From Hexactinellida sp. DTS-2022 (taxonomy: Eukaryota; Porifera; Hexactinellida), in the NCBI GenBank assembly GCA_028753945.1, contig JAPNXP010000014.1:1984001-2048000 (forward strand): a stretch of DNA of 64,000 bases, read 5' to 3'. This document shows positions 11,135-21,576 of this stretch, piece after piece. The translations under genes were made by a program, and so were the position numbers. The notes beneath the pieces were generated by a model, which saw only the letters and a program-made list of their open reading frames with translations, made no database searches and was not told where the DNA came from. How positions within the stretch are numbered: the stretch's first letter is position 1; each line of letters starts with the position of its first letter.

Positions 11135-11829
11135 TGTATGCACACGTCTAGAACTCGCTAAATGATGAAGATAGACCAAAAGAAACCCAAAATCGGACAA
11201 TAATTGACAAAGTTACGGCCAAAATCAGTTATAAGCCAAACCCTATGGAGAAAATTGATAACATCACAGAAGCCTTTTATACTGTAAACAATGCTATTAC
11301 AGTAGTTACTCTTGTGCATACAAGCTAAATTTGACTATTACAGAACACATATCTTTATATGTTTCAATTTCAACTCTCTATTTTTAACTTTTCAAATTTC
11401 TGAAGATATCAATTTATTGACAATCATATCCTAATTATTGCCTACAACATTACTAGATATTTGAAATAATTTTTAATTGCACCACCATTACTAGTTAGAC
11501 TACCCGTATATTAATAAGAATATTGATCACTTACCAAAGTAACTTCGACAAATTACTAGTACAATTATTTGATGGGGGTACGCTACCTAAACGTAACAAT
11601 TAAATTGAAAGTTAACTGAGGTAGGCAAGCAAGCTAATCGTCTGTAATTAATAACTGTTGGAGCTGCTAATGGCGTACTATCGTACATACAAATTCCATA
11701 TATTGGTATGCGCTGTCATATTGTGCTCAACCCTCTTGGAAGCGTTAAGTAAGCTACAATTGTACATTAAAAATTAGAAATGCATTTCTCATGTAATACT
11801 TTGAGATGAATCAACTGCATTACATTTGA
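11135..11829. other. No feature recognised
   Basis: AT-rich DNA with no supported frame or repeat. Confidence 0.45.
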
Positions 11830-12503
11830 TGTCTCTAATAGTCCACTTTTTAATACTCAAGTTCTCATCTGGTCCACTTATATAATTTTACTTTGCTCAT
11901 CGTGTTTATATGAATTTAGTGATTGTATGTAGTATATGAGAGATTATATTTGAATGTACTAATACTCTGACAATACCGTATATTAGTTATATTACCTTTG
12001 ATGTTACCAAGGGTGGATACGGTTAACCGTTGCTGACATCGGTTAACGGTTAGAGATTTTATTAATCAGTTAACCGGTATGTTGAATATCAGCAGAGTTA
12101 TTGGGAAATTAATGTATAATGTATTAAATTTTTTTGAATCTTATCAGAATATGTAGTCATAAATACATTTCTCACAACCATTAATAAATTTTCTTGGACA
12201 ACATTGATTTAAATTTACCTATAAATCACGAAATTATTCATTTAATATACTTATACGGTTATACTTTATACAGCTGAGTCTTATTCTGTAGTATAATCAA
12301 ATTTTTATAAAGGATTTATTGTATTGAGTAGGATGGGCGGTTAACCGGTTAACCGTGGCGAGAAATCGAATTGTAACCGTAGCCTCAGAACGGTTAACCA
12401 ATCCCACCTTGATGTTACTTAATTAAGACTAAATTCTTTATTAGTTCATGTTCTCTAATAGTCCACCTGTGTCGTTTTCCCACTGGTGGACAATTAGAGA
12501 GAC
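11830..12503. mobile_element. MITE with TGTCTCTAATAGTCCAC ends, split by a nested MITE
   Basis: TGTCTCTAATAGTCCAC at 11,830-11,846 is matched by its near-complement GTGGACAATTAGAGAGACA at 12,485-12,503. The 404-bp element at 12,008-12,411 lies between them, so the outer element would be about 270 bp without the insert. The ATGTTCTCTAATAGTCCACC motif recurs internally near 12,445. Family unknown. Confidence 0.5.
12008..12411. mobile_element. TTAACCG-rich MITE (hAT-like ends), copy 1
   Basis: 404 bp from CAAGGGTGGATACGGTTAAC to GTTAACCAATCCCACCTTG, flanked on both sides by ATGTTAC (12,001-12,007 and 12,412-12,418). A second copy that aligns throughout lies at 30,452-30,870 inside the Helitron. 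The two share TTATTGGGAAATTAATGTA and TTTATACAGCTGAGTC blocks. The near-8-bp duplication and the CAAGG...CCTTG ends suggest hAT. Confidence 0.82.
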
Positions 12504-12856
12504 AATACAGTACTGAAGTAAATAACTACTCTAGACAGTTGAGATATACGCAGTTTTTCAGATAGCCTTTGCAAATCTGCTCACCTTTGGGTTCGCAAAT
12601 TCAACTTTTTCTTACCTAAACAATACTAAAATCCCTATTTACCTAGCTGAAGCTGAATGGATATGGGAACGATAACAAATTTGAAGTTTATATATATTGC
12701 ACCGAGATGAAAGCCTGATAATATGATATAAATATATATATACGTATATTCTATTGTGTACTCACCCACCCTTTTTGCACTTGAAGTTTTAGCCCTTATG
12801 TGTAAAGGTGAGGGCAGGCACCTGCGACGGAGAAATATAAATAATAATAATATAGG
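12504..12856. other. No feature recognised
   Basis: About 350 bases of AT-rich spacer containing a short TATATATATAC run near 12,730 and nothing else I can support. Confidence 0.4.
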
Positions 12857-13546
12857 CAGTGATTCCAATACTGGGCCACTATACTATAGTATAGTCGGCA
12901 CAGTTATAACCGTAATTAAGAAAAAGTAACGGAGTAACGGTAATGGAAAAAGTTTAACGTAGGAACGGTAATAGAATGGTAAGAGTGACTGATTAAAGAT
13001 ATTGGTAACTGATTTTCCTTATTCTTTTTTCTCCCATTACAGTTAGTTTTTCCTTTACCGTTAATGTTTTTCTCCGTTACCGTTTCCTTTTTCCGTTACC
13101 GTTACTTTTACTTCCGTGACCGGTACTTTTTCCGTTACCGTTACTTTTTTCCGTTACCGTTACTTTTTTTTCCGTGACCGTTACTTTTCCGTTACCGTTA
13201 CCGTATCAAGATGTGATTTGAGTGAATAGAGACGATTCCTCAACGCTTTAGTGGTTAGATATCCAATCGATTTTCTTTTGATGATATTGAGGTCCTCTTC
13301 AAAGCTTGTGGTGGAAGTGGTGCACAACCATAGACTAATTAAAGATAACGGCTTAAACGGTAACGGAAGAAATATAGTAATCGCACGGGAGAAAAAATTT
13401 AACGGTAACAAATGAATTAAAGTTACGGTAACGAAAGAATTATAGTAACGGTAACGGAAGAAATAAAGTAACGGTAACGGAAGAAATAAAGTAACGGTAA
13501 CGGAGTAAAGGAGTAACGGAAGATTTAGTAACGGAGGCCATCACTG
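12857..13546. mobile_element. hAT-type MITE with GTAACGG minisatellite arms
   Basis: Starts CAGTGATTCCAATACTGG and ends GGAGGCCATCACTG, a hAT-style CAGTGAT terminus. The left arm is mainly CCGTTACCGTTACTTTT repeats and the right arm is the complement, AAAGTAACGGTAACGGAAG. About 165 bases of non-repetitive core (13,205-13,370) lie between them. No clear target duplication. Confidence 0.6.
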
Positions 13547-13559
13547 CTCAGAACGAAGG

Positions 13560-13799
13560 TGTTTCTTCCTAAGACACTTGCTACTTATCCAGTGGTGTTT
13601 TGCCAAAAATTGAAAGTTGGGGGCGGTCCCCTTTCAAATTTTTCATTTTCTTATAAACATAGGTGAAAACGGCCCCCAATAATGAATTCTATGGATAACT
13701 GATAGGAAGGAGCGCCCCCCTGGGATATAAGTGCCCCCCCCTAACGAAATAAGTGGGGGGGCGCGCGCCCCCGAGCCCCCCCCCAAACATCACTGTACT
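13560..13799. repeat. G/C-run-rich hAT-like remnant
   Basis: Contains GCCAAAAATTGAAAGTTGGGG, GGGGCG and long C and G runs (13,710-13,790) that contrast sharply with the surrounding AT-rich sequence. Such runs are seen at the ends of several hAT elements in this window (24.8, 25.0 and 27.0 kb). No ends can be fixed. Confidence 0.35.
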
Positions 13800-16001
13800 T
13801 ATCTCAAAAATTACTTTGCTCTAATGAGGACCTCGACTTTAGTAGTGCTAAGGTTTGCAAAGAGATAATCGATGAGGGAAATTATTCTCATATGTGCCCA
13901 CAATTATCGCTGGATAAATTTGCGTTTCTTATTGACTCCCTTAACATTGGCAAAACTAAGTATCTAGAACTCCGACGTACTTTGGGCTCAGATGATCTCA
14001 AATTACCAGGATATAAGAGGGTAGCTGTTCATCGGTCTCAAATTAACTTGGTTGATGAGGTGCGTCTGATTCATAGGGCATTTCCGATAGGAGTAGGGAT
14101 TTCTTACACAAAACTACTCTCCCATACTGTTGAGCGCATTGTAATGAAGTCAATAAAGTCAAACAATAGTGTCAATAATCAAGACTTTCCTCTCAAAGTT
14201 AAAGTGTCCGATGGCCTAGTTGGATCAGGGTGTCATCGAGTGATCAACGACTAAGAAGTTATCCTGAGCTCAAAGCAATTTTTGTTATTTGGGTTTAAAT
14301 TAACGCCATCCTAAATCAGTGCTGCCAACCCTCCCGAATTTTGATGTTTCCTTGCTCTCCCGCCTCCCCTCTCAAACCTCCCCCTTTTTGGATGATTGTA
14401 TATGTAAATATTAGAATCTGAATTTTATAATTACAAGCAATATATTTAGAAGTCTTCAATTAAATAATTCACAATAACCCCAGAAACAAATTTATCTATT
14501 TTCAAACACCATAATGCTGTATATTATCTTGTATTTCCAATTTTCCATTCTGACACATCATTTAGGAAATTTTTATCTATTTAAATATTTTATAATAATA
14601 CAAAAATGCTCACTGCTACCTTATATTTCAATATGAGAGGGTAGATACTAATTGATAGGTAGAGAAATGTTTTTATAATGCATTTTATTCAGGTATTTAT
14701 GCTAATTTAACAAAATACTGACTGACCTGCCGCTTTTTCTCCCGCTTCTAGAGTATCAACCTCCCGCTTTTAGCTGAAACCCCCGCCACAGGTCCCACTT
14801 TTGGGATATTATATATATATCATATCTATCATATTTTAGGTTGTCAGCACTGCCTAAATGCAAACAACAATATTCTGTGGAAACCAAATAAACCTAATTC
14901 GCCATATTCTACTAGACCTCTGCTCTTTTAGCCATTCCGGGGAATGAATAAAATGTGAAGATCTTGATGGATTCACTAATAAATCAAGAGACTTTAGCGA
15001 TTGAAGAAAGCGGGTTTAGTTTACACAATGGTCATGCCGGGGTTAATATAATTCGTTCTCATTTCGACACGAAGATGACAAAATTTTAAGCGACGCTGGT
15101 GGAGCAAGTTGCCAATTGTGTACAGCTTGATTCGCTCAAATACATGACATTAGTTTTGTCAAAACTGGATATCCTGTCAATAGGACAATTCATGAAATCT
15201 TGCTTTATATTCGGAGGTTGATGAGGATTAATTTTTGTCTTTGCCATCAAATCAGAGATTCAATTTAACACTCAAGCAATCTCAGATTAAGATATAGTTT
15301 CAGGTTCTACTCTACATGCTTATCTGAGAACTTTCAGCTGGTTCTTATTATTAGTCTCCCATTTACAGTGTGGTGCTAAAAAATGGCCACCGACTTCGTT
15401 AAAAATGGTAAGTGCTAAGAAGTTTATTAACAACCTAATCAAAGAAAAAATCAATATATCGATTGACCACCATCAGTCCAGGGTGGAGCTTCAACAACAG
15501 GAAATGTTGTTCGGAGGTGTTTCACACGTAACGATGATACAGTCAAAGATTTTCTTTATTGGGTTTTGACTGGTATCCATAATTTTTTTAATAATTTGGG
15601 TGCTATTTTCAGGCTATACAATAGCAATAGAAAAATATACACTGAAGGCCTTGACAATGTATGCCGAGAGACATATGAATCAATTTTGATGAATTTTTCA
15701 TGAATACACGTCACCCCAACATTACATAAACTTCTTGCACATGCAGCTCAAATCATTTCAGATCACAATGGTGGATATGGGTTGAAATTTTATCAAAGGA
15801 ATGGTTAGAAGCTTGTAATAAGCTTGTGAGACGATATCGCGAGAGGTTGTCTAGGAAATTTAGCTTTGAAGATAACGTTTGAGATGTCTTTATCAGGCTT
15901 ATTTCCCATAGCGATCCCATTTTGTCTTCATTTTGTAATAATATGACAGAATTGTTGGAGGTAGATGTATCGGAGCTAAAAGCGATCAAGACATTCTCGT
16001 A
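13800..16001 (+). pseudogene. RAG1-like (RAG1/Transib superfamily) transposase, decayed
   Basis: Blocks that follow the RAG1 core in order are visible across several frames. First comes IGKTKYLELRRTL then LPGYKRV (14,003), matching the pre-RNase H part with its LPGY. Next is FPLKVKVSDGLVGSG, with an Asp at 14,210-14,212 in the place of the first RAG1 catalytic Asp (SCDGMGD). Then PNSPYSTRPLLFLAIPG (about 14,890-14,945) matches the PNSxxxxKPLxLML block, but the second Asp is not visible and a stop is nearby. FDTKMTKILSDAGGASCQLC follows, with the zinc-binding Cys pair at 15,110-15,121 (CTLC in RAG1). GGASTTGNVVRRCF (15,482) comes next. Finally LLAHAAQII...KEWLEACNKLVRRYR (15,745-15,825) matches LAHxxxII...NESGNKLFRRFR, keeping Glu at the third catalytic position (15,799 or 15,808). 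A MITE (14,317-14,852) and several frameshifts kill it. I see no RING or other N-terminal domain. RAG1-like versus Transib cannot be settled by eye. Confidence 0.82.
14317..14852. mobile_element. hAT-type MITE inserted in the RAG1-like relic
   Basis: 536 bp from CAGTGCTGCCAACCCTCCCG to GGTTGTCAGCACTG, flanked by CCTAAAT on both sides (14,310-14,316 and 14,853-14,859). CTCCCGC and CCCGCCAC runs lie near the ends. Removing it rejoins the RAG1-like reading frame around INAILNANNNILW, which shows the MITE came later. Confidence 0.8.
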
Positions 16002-16344
16002 AATTCACTTATTAATGAAAATCTACTGTAATTGATATCTTTAAAGTGCTTTTCCTCAAGAATTTGTACATAATATAGCAAATTTAGATAATAAGGCATT
16101 TATAGATATAATGTTCAATTGTATAAACTTTCTAATACAGATTGGGGTAACTAGAGTGAGTTAATTAGAAATTCCCAAAATATAATGTGACATTGACGTC
16201 ACAACTTTCACACCTTAAGCCAACAAAAATCTAATCATACCAATAGATTCTATGGATACGATTTCCCATATGTAAATAATATAGTTTAATCCCCTATCTC
16301 ATACCTAAATAGCTACTTCCAGGATTTGAACATTTCGTGCCACT
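16002..16344. other. No feature recognised
   Basis: Sequence between the RAG1-like relic and the hAT fragment. I looked for heptamer-like terminal repeats of a RAG/Transib element here and upstream of 13.8 kb and did not find a convincing pair. Confidence 0.4.
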
Positions 16345-16775
16345 GTGCACCTCATGTGGAAGAACAAGAGCTTAATTCAGAAGCCCTGTATCTTGTGGTC
16401 GGTAGATGGCTTTTTCGAAAATATTTAATTATTTGGAACACTTCTTCTTTAACTTCTGTAATTTGAACAACTTGTGCCAATAGATTTAGCAGATGGGCTG
16501 AGCATCCGTATGTTACCTTTGAACTTTCTTCTAACTGTCCATGTTTGCAGCATTGTCTGTAACACCGCTTCCGACACGACAATTAAATCTTTCTTGACAC
16601 ATTTTCTGCGAGCTGCGTATGGTAATAGCATAATGTTGTTAAAGTCGATTTACAACTCCTTGCATCTCCTTTTGGCACAACGTGCACTTAGCTTTCCAAC
16701 CAGATAACCCAAGAGTCTCAAACTTATCGAAATGTAACGATATAGGGTCTTGTTTCCTTCCTTCCTGCCATGAAT
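16345..16775 (-). pseudogene. hAT transposase fragment with BED zinc finger
   Basis: Reading down the minus strand from 16,775, DPISLHFDKFETLGLSGW followed by KAKCTLCQKEMQGVVNRL is the first part of a BED zinc finger (aromatic residues and the CxxC pair), a DNA-binding domain common in hAT transposases. The His pair is missing because the sequence jumps to the catalytic region. There a frame-shifted VTDNAANM (the block following the catalytic Asp) is followed by VTYGCSAHLLNLLAQVV and IIKYFRKSHLPTTRYRASG (16,540-16,370), typical of the hAT insertion-domain region. An internal deletion and frameshifts leave it inactive. No C-terminal dimerisation block is seen. Confidence 0.78.
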
Positions 16776-16977
16776 CGAAAATGATAAAATGTCCAATTAT
16801 TTAGTACTGTTGTTGTTGTTATATACAAAGGGATCTGTGTCTCTATATACTCGCATGGTAATTACTAAGTAGTAAGTTTGGACTACAATTCTCTGATTTC
16901 TGGTTACAGTGTTTTCAAGATTATACATCAATTGAATATTTATATTTGGTATATTGCACGGGGTTTTTTAAGGCCGA

Positions 16978-17636
16978 CAAAGCTGGGCACTGAACAGTTA
17001 ATCGTTAATAAATGAATTTAATTTTTCATAAACGATTTAACTTTCAAGTTAACTTTAAACATCATGAACGGACTAATTAACTTCGGCTACAAAGTCGAAC
17101 TTCCGTTACAAGTCCGTTAAAGCTTTGGTCGCCAAACTAATCCACCATAAATTGTGGATTATTTGACTTTGTGTATGTTGCAGTCAATGTGCGTCAAAGC
17201 GCGAAATGACAAGCCAAAACGCACTTTGACTGCAACAGATGTTGAGCCACCGGTTACTTAGTGGGATCAAAATTTCACAGAAATTATAGGACGAATTACA
17301 ATTTGACTATTTTCGGTTGAATGATTTCTCCGCTTAATCCGGTCAAAATAACCTGGTCCCAATGTGAATCTATTAAGCGCAGTCCATGTATATCAAAGTT
17401 ATGCTAGCAGAAATTTTTATCTCAAAAGACCCAACAAAAGCTCATTTTATAGATTAGGACTTTTAGGTGTTTTTAGAGAGAAAAAGGTGATTTTATTGTT
17501 GTTTGCAATTATAGATTAACTTTAACGGTTTATCGTTAACTTCTGTAACATTGTTAACCAAAAACGGAGTTAACTTTTTGGTTAGCGGATTAACGATTTA
17601 CGAAGTTAAATTTTTGTTTAACTGTGCCTACCTTTG
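16978..17636. mobile_element. hAT-type MITE, 659 bp
   Basis: Ends CAAAGCTGGGCACTGAACAG and TTAACTGTGCCTACCTTTG are inverted repeats. Flanks AAGGCCGA (16,970-16,977) and CAGGCCGG (17,637-17,644) match at six of eight positions, consistent with an old 8-bp duplication. TTAACGxTTTA motifs recur near both ends, and a small internal hairpin pairs GTTGCAGTCAATGTGCGT with its complement (about 17,178-17,232). Confidence 0.7.
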
Positions 17637-18194
17637 CAGGCCGGTTTGGTATAAATTTTGAAAACCAAGATTTTTGGGATTTGTTACCGGGGCGCTGTAG
17701 TGTTGAGTTACACCAAGGCCGCGCTGAGTTACACAAAGGTCTCAACCTTAATATACACCTGGATATTAAATGCCATTGATGAAGATTGTTGACGTTAAAT
17801 TCGACAATAATAAATGAGTACTTTATATGATATAAATCATGATTATTATTAATAAAAATAATTGATTTAATTCAATGAATTACATACAACCCTGTTCCGA
17901 ACTTTTAGGAACTTCTAATACAGTGGAACCCCGCATAACGATCAAGTCAGAATAGCGGCCACTCCGATATTCCGGGAACTTTTTAAAGTCCCGTCTGACT
18001 TCACATAGACATTAACATTGATTTATTTCATAAATACGGACACCCCGCTATTTCGAATTCCGGTCATTTGTTTTAGAACGAAACCATATTTTTAACCTCG
18101 GAATTACGGTCAATACTTTTAACAATAGGGAATCATTATTAAATGTTTGAACACGACACAATTTCTTGACAATTAAATAACAATGCATTGTATT

Positions 18195-19260
18195 ATAGTG
18201 GCGTCAAAAATTAAGGTTCCGTGACCAACCTCTGGCTAGTTAAGTTTTATGCCAGATTTTCATACTTTAGGATATAACTCGCGATTTAAGCTCCCATGCC
18301 GCTCTGGAAAGTTTGGGAAAACTTTTTTATAGCGACAAATTCAAAGGGCCTCCGGCACCATTTTGAAAAATTAAGGCCCCTCTCTGAACAATTCATAAAT
18401 TGAGATTATAGTATTTTTGAACAGTATGCAATAAGTACTAGCTGCACTGAGAATTTCAACTCAATCGGGACTATACTTTTAATGTAATAACCTTTTGAAG
18501 ATTCTTACGTCATTTGTAACCATGGGAGGTCCACTCTTTAAACTCTTTTTTTAAGGGATTTGGAAATTTCTTATCCTATTTACATGCAATAACCTTTTAA
18601 CTCGCTATGTAGTATATCTCCATGTAAATCTCGGGATTAGACCTAAATTTATCACTTTGACTCTTCGGGAGATCTTACATGGGGGTGACGAAGCCAAAGA
18701 AATTGACCCATAATCGTTTTATTCGGAAACTTTATATATATAATTATCACAATTTTGACTTCAAATGACTGGATTTTTTAATTTTGGTTTTGTCAAAGTG
18801 GTAAATTTAGGTCTATTCCCTATATTTACATGGAGACATACTACATAGCGAGTTGAAAGATTATTGCATGTATATAGGATATGATATTTTCCAAATCCCT
18901 TAAAATAAGAGTTTATTGAGTGGAACTCCCATTGTGACAAATGACGTGAGAATCTCCAAAAGGTTATTACATTAAAATTATAGTCCCGAATGAGTTGAAA
19001 TTCTCAGTGCAGCTAGTACTTATTGCATGCTGTTCAAAAATACTCTAATCTCAATTTATGAATTGTTCAGAGAGGGGCCTTAATTTTTCAAAATGATTGC
19101 CGGAGGCCCTTTGAATTAGTCGCTATAAAAAAGTTTTCCCAAACTTTCCAGAGCGGCATGGGAACTTAAATCGCGAGTTCTATACTAAAGTATCAGAATC
19201 AGGCATAAAACTTAACTAGCCAGAGGTTGGTCACGGAACCTTAATTTTTGACCCCACTAT
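18195..19260. mobile_element. Long foldback element, ~1066 bp with ~470-bp arms
   Basis: The sequence from ATAGTGGCGTCAAAAATTAA is repeated as its complement ending TTAATTTTTGACCCCACTAT. The arms pair over about 470 bases with few mismatches around a ~120-base centre (about 18,670-18,790). The RNA or single strand would form one very long hairpin. No reading frame. It lies between the Tigger 5' end and its transposase start. Confidence 0.88.
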
Positions 19261-19273
19261 TAGTAACCTATAA

Positions 19274-21439
19274 ATGCAAAAGCATATTACTTTGTCAGTA
19301 ATTCACAAGTTATTAATGGCATCAAGCAAACGCAATCAACGGGATCTCAAACAAAAAGTTGAAATAATTAAAAATTCTTCTGGTCAATCGCATCGGCAAT
19401 TGGCAGAGAAATTTAATATAGGAAGAACCCAGGTATCCTCCATACTTAAGCGAAAAACAGACTATTTGACAGCTTATGAGGAAAATCAGAGTGGAAAAAG
19501 GAAGCAGCATTGTTATTCCAACGAATATAATATTCTATACACAGTTATGTGGGACTGGTTACAATCTGCACGCTCAATAAACATACCCCCCTCTGCACCG
19601 TTGATTCAAGAGAAAGCATTAGAATTCGCAGCATCTTTAGGGATTGACGAATTTAAAGCGTCAAACGGCTGGCTAAATCGCTTTAATAAACGTCATAATT
19701 TAGTGTGTGGAAAAATAAGTGGAGTACGAGGATCAGTTGACGATGATACAGTAATAGAATAGAAGGAGAAACTGCCATCTATCATATCAGGGGGGAAGCT
19801 GCATTTGTCCGAATTTTGTTGTATTCCTTTGTCCGAATTTTGAAGTATGTATCTGTCCGACTGACGTATGCATTTGTCCGACTGGAGTATGCATTTGTCC
19901 GAATTTACATTGATGTAAGCATTTGTCATTCATATGATATTTTGTCACTAAGACACTTAGAAATGCGAGTGTTTTATCAATAATCAATACAAGGCACTTA
20001 GAAAGTTGGTGTTTTCCCAATGATTACGTAGACACTGAGATTTTCCACCAGGGCACCATACCCATACGCTTAAAAAGGGCGCGCTTTCCCCCGAAATCAT
20101 ATATACGCACTTAGAAATGCGTGCGTTTTAACAATAAACCATAAAATCACACTTAGAAATGCGAGTGTTTTATCAATGATCCTTAAGAACTTAATGACAA
20201 ATGCTTACTTCTTTTGGACAAATGCATACAACAAAATTCGGACTAATGCATACTCCAGTCGGATAAATGCATACAACAAATTCGGACAAATGCATACTCC
20301 AAAATTTCGGACAAATGTATACCAGAAATTCGGACAAAAGCATGCGCCCCATATCAGATTTCAATTGCACAATATATTCAACATGGGTGAGACAGGTATA
20401 TTTTCCCTTCCAGACAAGACTATGCATGAGCGAGCTAATGAATGTACTGGAGGAAAACGTTCGAAGGATCGAGTCACTTGCTAACTTTGTGTTAATGCTT
20501 TGGGAGACTATGAGCGGATATTGATTATTGTACACTCTCTAAATCCTAGATGTTTTAAGAACTTCCCGCCGTTTTATTTCCCCTAACATATCGTGCAAAT
20601 ATTAAAGCTTGCATGACTAGCGCACTATACCATGAGTGGCTAAATGCTTTTGACGCCAAAATGCGCAATCATAATAGGCATATCTCTTTGTTTTTAGATA
20701 ATTCACCATGTCATCCACCAGGAAATTCTCTAACCTACATAAAATTGATATTTTACCAGCAAATACCACTTCTGTTCCACAACCACCCGATCAAGGTATT
20801 ATCGAGTGTTTGAAGTTGCATTATCGAAAACTTCTTCTCCGTCGTGTGATAAGTCAAATCAATAATGGTAGCGGAGCTGAAACAGTATCTCGAAGCGTAA
20901 ACATCCTAGATGCTTGTCAATGGATAGCAGCTGCAATTAAGGAAACACGTCTTAGTACTGTACAGAAATGTTTCTCCAAATGTGGACTAAATTTGAAATT
21001 CGAAGATGATATACCAAATAACGATGATGAAGAAATCGAAACAGTTAAAGAATTGCTTAATTAAGCCTCGGATCGTACATTTGTGATAATATCATTATAG
21101 ATCCTGAAGCATATGTCCACATTGATTGTGAAATTCAAGTTAATGATAACTTAGAATGGGAATGGGAATCGCGTATCCTGGAAAATTCACAAGAAAATGA
21201 AACTTCCGAAGATCTCTCTGATGAAGATGAACCAATTGAGCAGCCAGAAATCAAGAAATTCACTTTCATCGATGCGTTATCCAGTATGGCGTATTTCAAG
21301 GTATTCTTAAAAGACCAGTCAATGACTGATGACCTTACCGTGATTGTCTTCTCTTGAAGATAAAGTCATCCCAATGGTCATTTCCGCACATTTTCCAGGT
21401 CATCAGAAGCAATCTGATTTAGATGCGTATTTTTATTAG
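19274..21439 (+). pseudogene. Tigger/pogo transposase, interrupted and mutated
   Basis: Residues from about 19,320 form an N-terminal Psq/CENP-B-type helix-turn-helix (KRNQRDLKQKVEIIKNSSG, LAEKFNIGRTQVSSILKRK). The second CENP-B/Tc5-type domain follows (IQEKALEFAASLGI, FKASNGWLNRFNKRHNLV). A stop at 19,762 and a MITE break the gene. The DDE domain resumes at about 20,370: FNMGETGIFSLPDKTM shows Gly where the first catalytic Asp of the usual DETGLF motif belongs. GGKRSKDRVT and LNPRCFKNF follow, then LFLDNSPCHP (second Asp, near 20,700), a frameshift, and LPANTTSVPQPPDQGII (third Asp). An acidic tail ends in QSDLDAYFY (21,410-21,436), which fits a PCNA-binding PIP box, a feature reported for Drosophila pogo. 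Dead through loss of one catalytic residue, frameshifts and insertion. Confidence 0.88.
19800..20345. mobile_element. MITE with TTTGTCCGAATT repeat arms, inside the Tigger gene
   Basis: The left arm repeats CATTTGTCCGAATTTTG at least five times with spacers GTATG and TTGTTGTATTC. The right arm is the complement (ATTCGGACAAATGCATAC, again about five times) ending at about 20,345. The interior has CACTTAGAAATGCGAGTGTT copies, some inverted. It splits the Tigger frame between the DNA-binding and catalytic halves. Confidence 0.75.
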
Positions 21440-21576
21440 TAATTATGTTATAGTATGTTCTAATTGGTATAGTATGGTTAATGTTAATGGAATATGGTTT
21501 TTATCAAAAGTTTTCACAATTACGGCCATTTTTCTCTGTCCCAAGGGTGACCGTAATTACGGGGTTCCACTGTACA

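Larger units (their letters stand above)
17921..21572 (+). mobile_element. Tigger/pogo element with both ends, two nested insertions
   Basis: The left end TA|CAGTGGAACCCCGCATAAC and right end GTAATTACGGGGTTCCACTG|TA give inverted repeats with the TA target duplication expected of Tc1/mariner-pogo elements. Total 3652 bp, of which a 1066-bp foldback (18,195-19,260) and a ~545-bp MITE (19,800-20,345) are later insertions. The original element was therefore about 2.0 kb, a usual size for Tigger. Confidence 0.88.

Noticed and set aside
12857-16350. RAG2-like or RSS/TIR partners of the RAG1-like relic
   Set aside because: I looked for kelch-type repeats and for CACxxTG heptamer plus AT-rich nonamer pairs. 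CCACTATACTATAG near 12,880 lies inside a hAT MITE, and nothing pairs with it downstream.
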